Below, one piece after another: positions 6,512-9,884 of a stretch of DNA of 9,884 nucleotides. Every line of letters starts with the position of its first letter. Position 1 is the first letter of the stretch. A program made the translations under genes and the position numbers. The stretch is from assembly GCA_041660545.1 (NCBI GenBank), contig JBAZWE010000070.1, positions 1 to 9,884 of the forward strand. Direction: 5' to 3'. The notes beneath the pieces were generated by a model. That model searched no databases. It was not told the origin of the DNA and saw only the letters and a program-made list of their open reading frames with translations. The stretch comes from JBAZWE01 sp041660545. GTDB lineage: Bacteria > Actinomycetota > Thermoleophilia > BMS3ABIN01.

Positions 6512-7291
6512 CTATATTTTCCCCCGTAACTCTTCCAGCTTTTTGCCAGGGTCGGGACTGCACATCAGGGTTTCACCTACAAGGACGGCGCTCACGCCCG
6601 CCGCCGCCAGGAGGGAAACGTCTGCACGGTCCCTGATTCCACTCTCGCTGACGACCAGACGATCGCTGGGGACAGATTCTATCAGATTCAGGGTAGTATC
6701 CAGACTAACCTTAAAGGTTCTTAAATTACGGTTATTTATGCCTATCAGGGGCGCTTCTATTTCCAGTGCCCGCTTGAGTTCCTCTTCATCATGGACCTCC
6801 ACCAGGCATTCAAGCCCCATCCTTTTGGCCTCGTCATGGAGCTTTTGCAGTTCGTCTCCTGAAAGAGCCGCAACTATCAAAAGCACCGCGTCGGCCCCAT
6901 TGGCTGCAGCTTCCCATATCTGATAGGGGTCGATAATAAAGTCCTTGCGCAGCAGCGGCAGACTGCATGCGGCGCGGGCCTTTCGAAGATCTGCCAGACT
7001 TCCCAGAAAATGCCTCTCCTCGGTAAGGACTGAGACCGCGCCGGCGCCCGCCCTTTCATATGCCGTGGCGATAGCGGCTACATCAAGCCTGGGACGGATC
7101 AAGCCCTTTGATGGTGAGGCCCGCTTGATTTCGGCTATTACCGATATGCCCGGGGCTGCTATTGCCCGGGCAAAAGAACCGGCCGCCCTTGTTTCCTGCG
7201 GCTTTGCAAGCTCATCAACCGGTACCCTTCTCTTCCTGTGCTGAAGATCTTCCCTGGTTGTGAGGAGGATTTTTTCGAGAAACTCCGACAC
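6512..7291 (-). CDS. trpC: Indole-3-glycerol phosphate synthase
   Basis: This TIM-barrel enzyme closes the indole ring of CdRP to give indole-3-glycerol phosphate. The 259 residues match the stand-alone family. Conserved residues map well onto the known active site: IAEIKRASPSKG with Glu54 and Lys56, LRKDF with catalytic Lys116, EVHD with Glu165, INNRNL with Asn186, and SESGI with Glu216 and Ser217. There is no fused PRA isomerase (trpF) domain. The start is GTG at 7291, directly abutting the TAA of trpD with no spacing; no strong Shine-Dalgarno is visible, so reinitiation after trpD is likely. It is the last trp gene before the pilus cluster, and trpF, trpB and trpA are not in the window. 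Confidence 0.98.
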   Translation of the reverse strand: MSEFLEKILLTTREDLQHRKRRVPVDELAKPQETRAAGSFARAIAAPGISVIAEIKRASPSKGLIRPRLDVAAIATAYERAGAGAVSVLTEERHFLGSLADLRKARAACSLPLLRKDFIIDPYQIWEAAANGADAVLLIVAALSGDELQKLHDEAKRMGLECLVEVHDEEELKRALEIEAPLIGINNRNLRTFKVSLDTTLNLIESVPSDRLVVSESGIRDRADVSLLAAAGVSAVLVGETLMCSPDPGKKLEELRGKI

Positions 7292-8329
7292 TTATGCGTA
7301 ATCTACCGTCGCCTGGATGAATGCTTCCATCTTCTTTTTCGCAGCCCCGCTATCGATACTCTCCCCCGCCAGCCTGACGCCTTCTTCCAATGATTTTGCA
7401 ACGCCTACGGCATAAAGCGCCGCACCGGCGTTCATAAGAACGATCTCCCGGCGTACGCCGGATTCCCCTTCGAGTATGCTTTTTAGGATCTCCGCGTTCT
7501 TGTCCGCGGTGCCTCCCTTGAGCATGTCGGCACTCGATGCACGTTCAAATCCGAATTCCTCCGGAGTTATCGAATAGAGTGATATCTCGTCTTCACCCTC
7601 GCGGATCTCCGCGATATCGGTGGGACCGGTGATCGTTATCTCATCGAGGCCGTCGGAGCCGTGCACGACGAGACCGCGCCGGCAGCCGAGGTCCTTGAGC
7701 GCCCAGGCGATCACCTCCACATAGGAACGGTCGGAAACCCCGATCAGCTGGTATTCGGCTCCCGCCGGGTTGGTCAGAGGTCCCAGAAAATTGAATATGG
7801 TGCGGATAGCGAGCTCTTTACGCACTGGTACAACATGTTTCATAGCCTCGTGATGCAACGGCGCGAACATGAAACCGATGCCAACCTCATTGATACAGCG
7901 GGCAACCTGATCCGCGGGCAGACTCAGGTTGGCTCCCAATGATTCGAGCACATCGGCGCTGCCGCACTGGCTGGTGGCGCTACGGTTGCCATGCTTGGCC
8001 ACCTGTCCCTCGGCTCCAGCCACGACGAATGCAGCTGTAGTGGAGATATTGAAAGTACCGGACTTGTCACCACCGGTTCCGCAGGTATCGACCAGGTCTA
8101 CTTGCCCCACGTCCACGCGCACGGAGAAACGTCGCATGGTACGGGCGAGACCGACGATCTCCTCGACCGTCTCCCCCTTGGATCGAAGAGCCGTCAGAAA
8201 TCCCGCGGTCTGCACTTCGCTGGCGCCGCCTGACATGATCTGTTCGAGTACCGACTCGGCTTCAGCCTCGGTCAGGTCCGTGCCATCAGCAAGCCTGTCG
8301 ATCGCGTATGTAAGAATTTCGTTCGGCAT
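7292..8329 (-). CDS. trpD: Anthranilate phosphoribosyltransferase
   Basis: The enzyme joins anthranilate to PRPP, giving phosphoribosylanthranilate. The 345 residues are the usual length for the unfused form. Seen in order: the N-terminal helical region, DTCGTGGDKSGTFNIST with the PRPP loop GTGGD at 84-88, KHGNRSATSQCGSADVLE at 112-130, the anthranilate-side segment FMFAPLHH, RTIFNFLGPLTNP, and HGSDGLDE, whose acidic pair binds Mg. Start: ATG at 8329 with GGGAG (8340-8336) 6 nt upstream. A TTG just before it, at 8332, would add one residue but sits too near the Shine-Dalgarno. It lies 10 nt after the trpG stop and ends flush with the trpC start. Confidence 0.98.
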   Translation of the reverse strand: MPNEILTYAIDRLADGTDLTEAEAESVLEQIMSGGASEVQTAGFLTALRSKGETVEEIVGLARTMRRFSVRVDVGQVDLVDTCGTGGDKSGTFNISTTAAFVVAGAEGQVAKHGNRSATSQCGSADVLESLGANLSLPADQVARCINEVGIGFMFAPLHHEAMKHVVPVRKELAIRTIFNFLGPLTNPAGAEYQLIGVSDRSYVEVIAWALKDLGCRRGLVVHGSDGLDEITITGPTDIAEIREGEDEISLYSITPEEFGFERASSADMLKGGTADKNAEILKSILEGESGVRREIVLMNAGAALYAVGVAKSLEEGVRLAGESIDSGAAKKKMEAFIQATVDYA

Positions 8330-8339
8330 CAATCGCTCC

Positions 8340-8921
8340 CTATATGTGCATCTTCAGAAAATTTTCAAGAATCTTTTTACCAGGTGCAGTCAGTATGCTC
8401 TCCGGATGGAACTGGACGCCCTCCAGGGCCTTTAAGGTACGGTGCCGCACCCCCATTACCACGTTATCATCCGTCCAGGCTGTCAATTCAAGCTCCTCGG
8501 GTATGGGGCGTGCCAGAACCAGCGAGTGATATCTCGTAGCCGTGAAGGGATTCTCCACACCTTCAAAGACCGTCCTGCCGTCATGATGGATCGCTGATGT
8601 TTTGCCATGCACGGGCTCTTTGCCACGTAATATATTGCCACCAAAGACCTGCCCGATCGACTGGTGTCCAAGACAGACGCCCAGCAAGGGGATTTTACCG
8701 CCCAGCTCCCGGACCACTTCCATTGAGATGCCGGCCTGGTCGGGCGTGCAGGGCCCGGGAGAAATCACCACATGACTGGGTTTGCGTCCAATGATCCCGG
8801 CTACATCGATCCGGTCGTTCCGGAACACTTCTATACTGGCGCCCAGCTCCCCCAGGAACTGGACCAGGTTATACGTAAATGAATCATAGTTGTCAACGAT
8901 CAGGACATGCGCTACCGTCAT
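8340..8921 (-). CDS. trpG: Anthranilate synthase glutamine amidotransferase subunit
   Basis: A class I glutamine amidotransferase that releases ammonia from glutamine for TrpE. In some bacteria such a subunit also serves aminodeoxychorismate synthase (PabA role); the neighbours here argue for at least the Trp role. Seen: VDNYDSFTYN near the N-terminus, the oxyanion segment SPGPCTPDQAG, the nucleophile elbow GVCLGHQ with Cys83, and FHPES with His172 and Glu174 completing the triad. The length is 193 residues, normal. Two ATGs are possible, at 8927 and 8921; the AGGAGG at 8934-8929 lies 7 nt before the second but only 1 nt before the first. The second also forms an ATGA overlap with the trpE stop, so it is preferred. 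Confidence 0.98.
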   Translation of the reverse strand: MTVAHVLIVDNYDSFTYNLVQFLGELGASIEVFRNDRIDVAGIIGRKPSHVVISPGPCTPDQAGISMEVVRELGGKIPLLGVCLGHQSIGQVFGGNILRGKEPVHGKTSAIHHDGRTVFEGVENPFTATRYHSLVLARPIPEELELTAWTDDNVVMGVRHRTLKALEGVQFHPESILTAPGKKILENFLKMHI

Positions 8922-9884
8922 TCCCATTCCTCCTGTGCCTGTGCCAGCTCGATAGCCTTGAACATGGCGCGCGCCTTGTTCCTGGTCTCTTCATATTCCA
9001 GCGCCGGAACCGAGTCGGCGACGACGCCGCCTCCGGCCTGCACGTAGGCGACACCATCCTTGACCACGATGGTGCGGATGCAGATGCAGGTATCCAGCTC
9101 GCCGCACTGGAAACTTAAGTAACCGATGGCTCCAGCGTAGGAACCGCGTTTGACCGGCTCGAGCTCATTGATGATCTCCATGGAGCGGATCTTGGGTGCG
9201 CCGGAAACAGTGCCCGCCGGAAAAGCCGCCTTGAGTGCGTCGGTCGCCTTCATGTCATCACGCAACTTGCCTACCACGACCGAGACGATGTGCATGACAT
9301 GTGAATAATATTCGATGCGCATCAGATCGACCACCTCGACGGTGCCGGGAACACATACCCGTCCCAGATCGTTGCGGCCCAAGTCCACCAGCATGATGTG
9401 TTCGGCTCGTTCTTTTTCGTCGGCCAGCAGGTCCTCGGCCAGCTTCTTATCCTCTTCGGGGGTTGCGCCACGTGGCCGGGTACCGGCGATGGGGCGTGTT
9501 TCCACCCAGCCATGATCGACCTTGATCAGAGGTTCCGGCGAGGAGCCTACCAGGGAAAAATCATCAAAAGCTATGTAATACATATAAGGTGACGGATTGA
9601 CCGTCCTCAAACCGCGGTAAATTCCAAACGGGGAGACTTCGACGTCCACCTGGAAACGCTGGGAGGGCACGGTCTGAAAACTGTCACCGGCGAAAATATA
9701 TTCCTTGACCTGTTCTACCGCCGACTCGAAATCCTCGCGACTGAAATTGGAGACCGGTTCTGCGAGCGGCCCGCGCTGGTGGCGCACCGGTTGCGGCAGC
9801 GGCCGCAACAGAAGCTCCTTGAGCTTGCGCACCCTGTCGCATGCGGCCTCGTATGAAACGGATATATCCTCGGCCGCTTCGACC
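8918..9884 (-). CDS. trpE: Anthranilate synthase component I, 5' end outside the window
   Basis: The catalytic subunit makes anthranilate from chorismate and ammonia supplied by TrpG. About 321 C-terminal residues of an expected 490-500 are visible; the frame stays open to the right edge. Seen: FESAVEQVKEYIFAGDSFQTV, PSQRF, the IAGTRPRG motif, LADEKERAEHIMLVDLGRND with its metal-binding glutamate, YYSHVMHIVS, FPAGTVSGAPKIRSMEII, KRGSYAGAIGY and CICIRT, all signatures of the chorismate-binding domain. The N-terminal feedback region (the LLES-type tryptophan-binding motif) lies off the edge, so feedback control cannot be judged. The TGA stop overlaps the trpG ATG by 4 nt. Any leader, attenuator or operator would also lie to the right of the window. 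Confidence 0.98.
   Translation of the reverse strand, partial: VEAAEDISVSYEAACDRVRKLKELLLRPLPQPVRHQRGPLAEPVSNFSREDFESAVEQVKEYIFAGDSFQTVPSQRFQVDVEVSPFGIYRGLRTVNPSPYMYYIAFDDFSLVGSSPEPLIKVDHGWVETRPIAGTRPRGATPEEDKKLAEDLLADEKERAEHIMLVDLGRNDLGRVCVPGTVEVVDLMRIEYYSHVMHIVSVVVGKLRDDMKATDALKAAFPAGTVSGAPKIRSMEIINELEPVKRGSYAGAIGYLSFQCGELDTCICIRTIVVKDGVAYVQAGGGVVADSVPALEYEETRNKARAMFKAIELAQAQEEWE
8929..8934 (-). promoter_or_regulatory. Shine-Dalgarno AGGAGG that fixes the trpG start
   Basis: A consensus AGGAGG inside the 3' end of trpE. Its spacing of 7 nt favours the ATG at 8921 over the ATG at 8927 (1 nt). Confidence 0.85.

Noticed and set aside
1..9884. tRNA, rRNA, CRISPR array, insertion sequence or integrase
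   Set aside because: No cloverleaf, spaced direct repeats, transposase motifs or flanking inverted repeats were recognised; nearly all of the window is coding.

Overview
The window looks like a metagenome-assembled or draft scaffold from a bacterium that builds type IV pili and makes its own tryptophan. Two runs of exactly ten N (2116-2125 and 3034-3043) are conventional scaffold spacers of unknown true length. All eleven protein genes lie on the minus strand, so transcription runs from right to left. The chorismate synthase is of the long type with a Y/H-G-R-G-G-R-M motif, TTG and GTG starts are frequent, and the gene after pilO is not a recognisable pilP or pilQ. Together these hint at a monoderm lineage, perhaps a deep actinobacterial or related group. 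This taxonomic guess is weak.

Right part (about 6512-9884): trpE (5' end off the right edge), trpG, trpD and trpC form a tightly packed block. It converts chorismate to indole-3-glycerol phosphate. trpF, trpB and trpA do not follow.

Middle (about 2343-6409): pilM, pilN, pilO and a fourth short membrane-anchored gene. They encode the inner-membrane alignment platform of a type IV pilus. All four products carry unusual low-complexity parts: a Lys-rich N-terminal extension and an acidic internal insert in PilM, a Thr-rich tail in PilN, an Ala/Ser/Gly tail in PilO, and a Ser/Thr/Gly-rich body in the fourth protein.

Left part (1-2247): aroC, aroK and aroB (3' end off the left edge) have overlapping ends. 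They cover three shikimate-pathway steps, including the last one, which makes chorismate, the substrate of TrpE-TrpG upstream.

The pilus genes thus sit between chorismate-making and chorismate-using genes. The pil-aroK-aroB linkage recalls the pilMNOPQ-aroKB order of gammaproteobacteria. The only non-coding stretches are about 100 bases before pilM and 95 bases before aroC; the latter holds a perfect 8-bp hairpin. No RNA genes, CRISPR arrays or mobile elements were seen, and no stretch over 300 bases lacks a gene.
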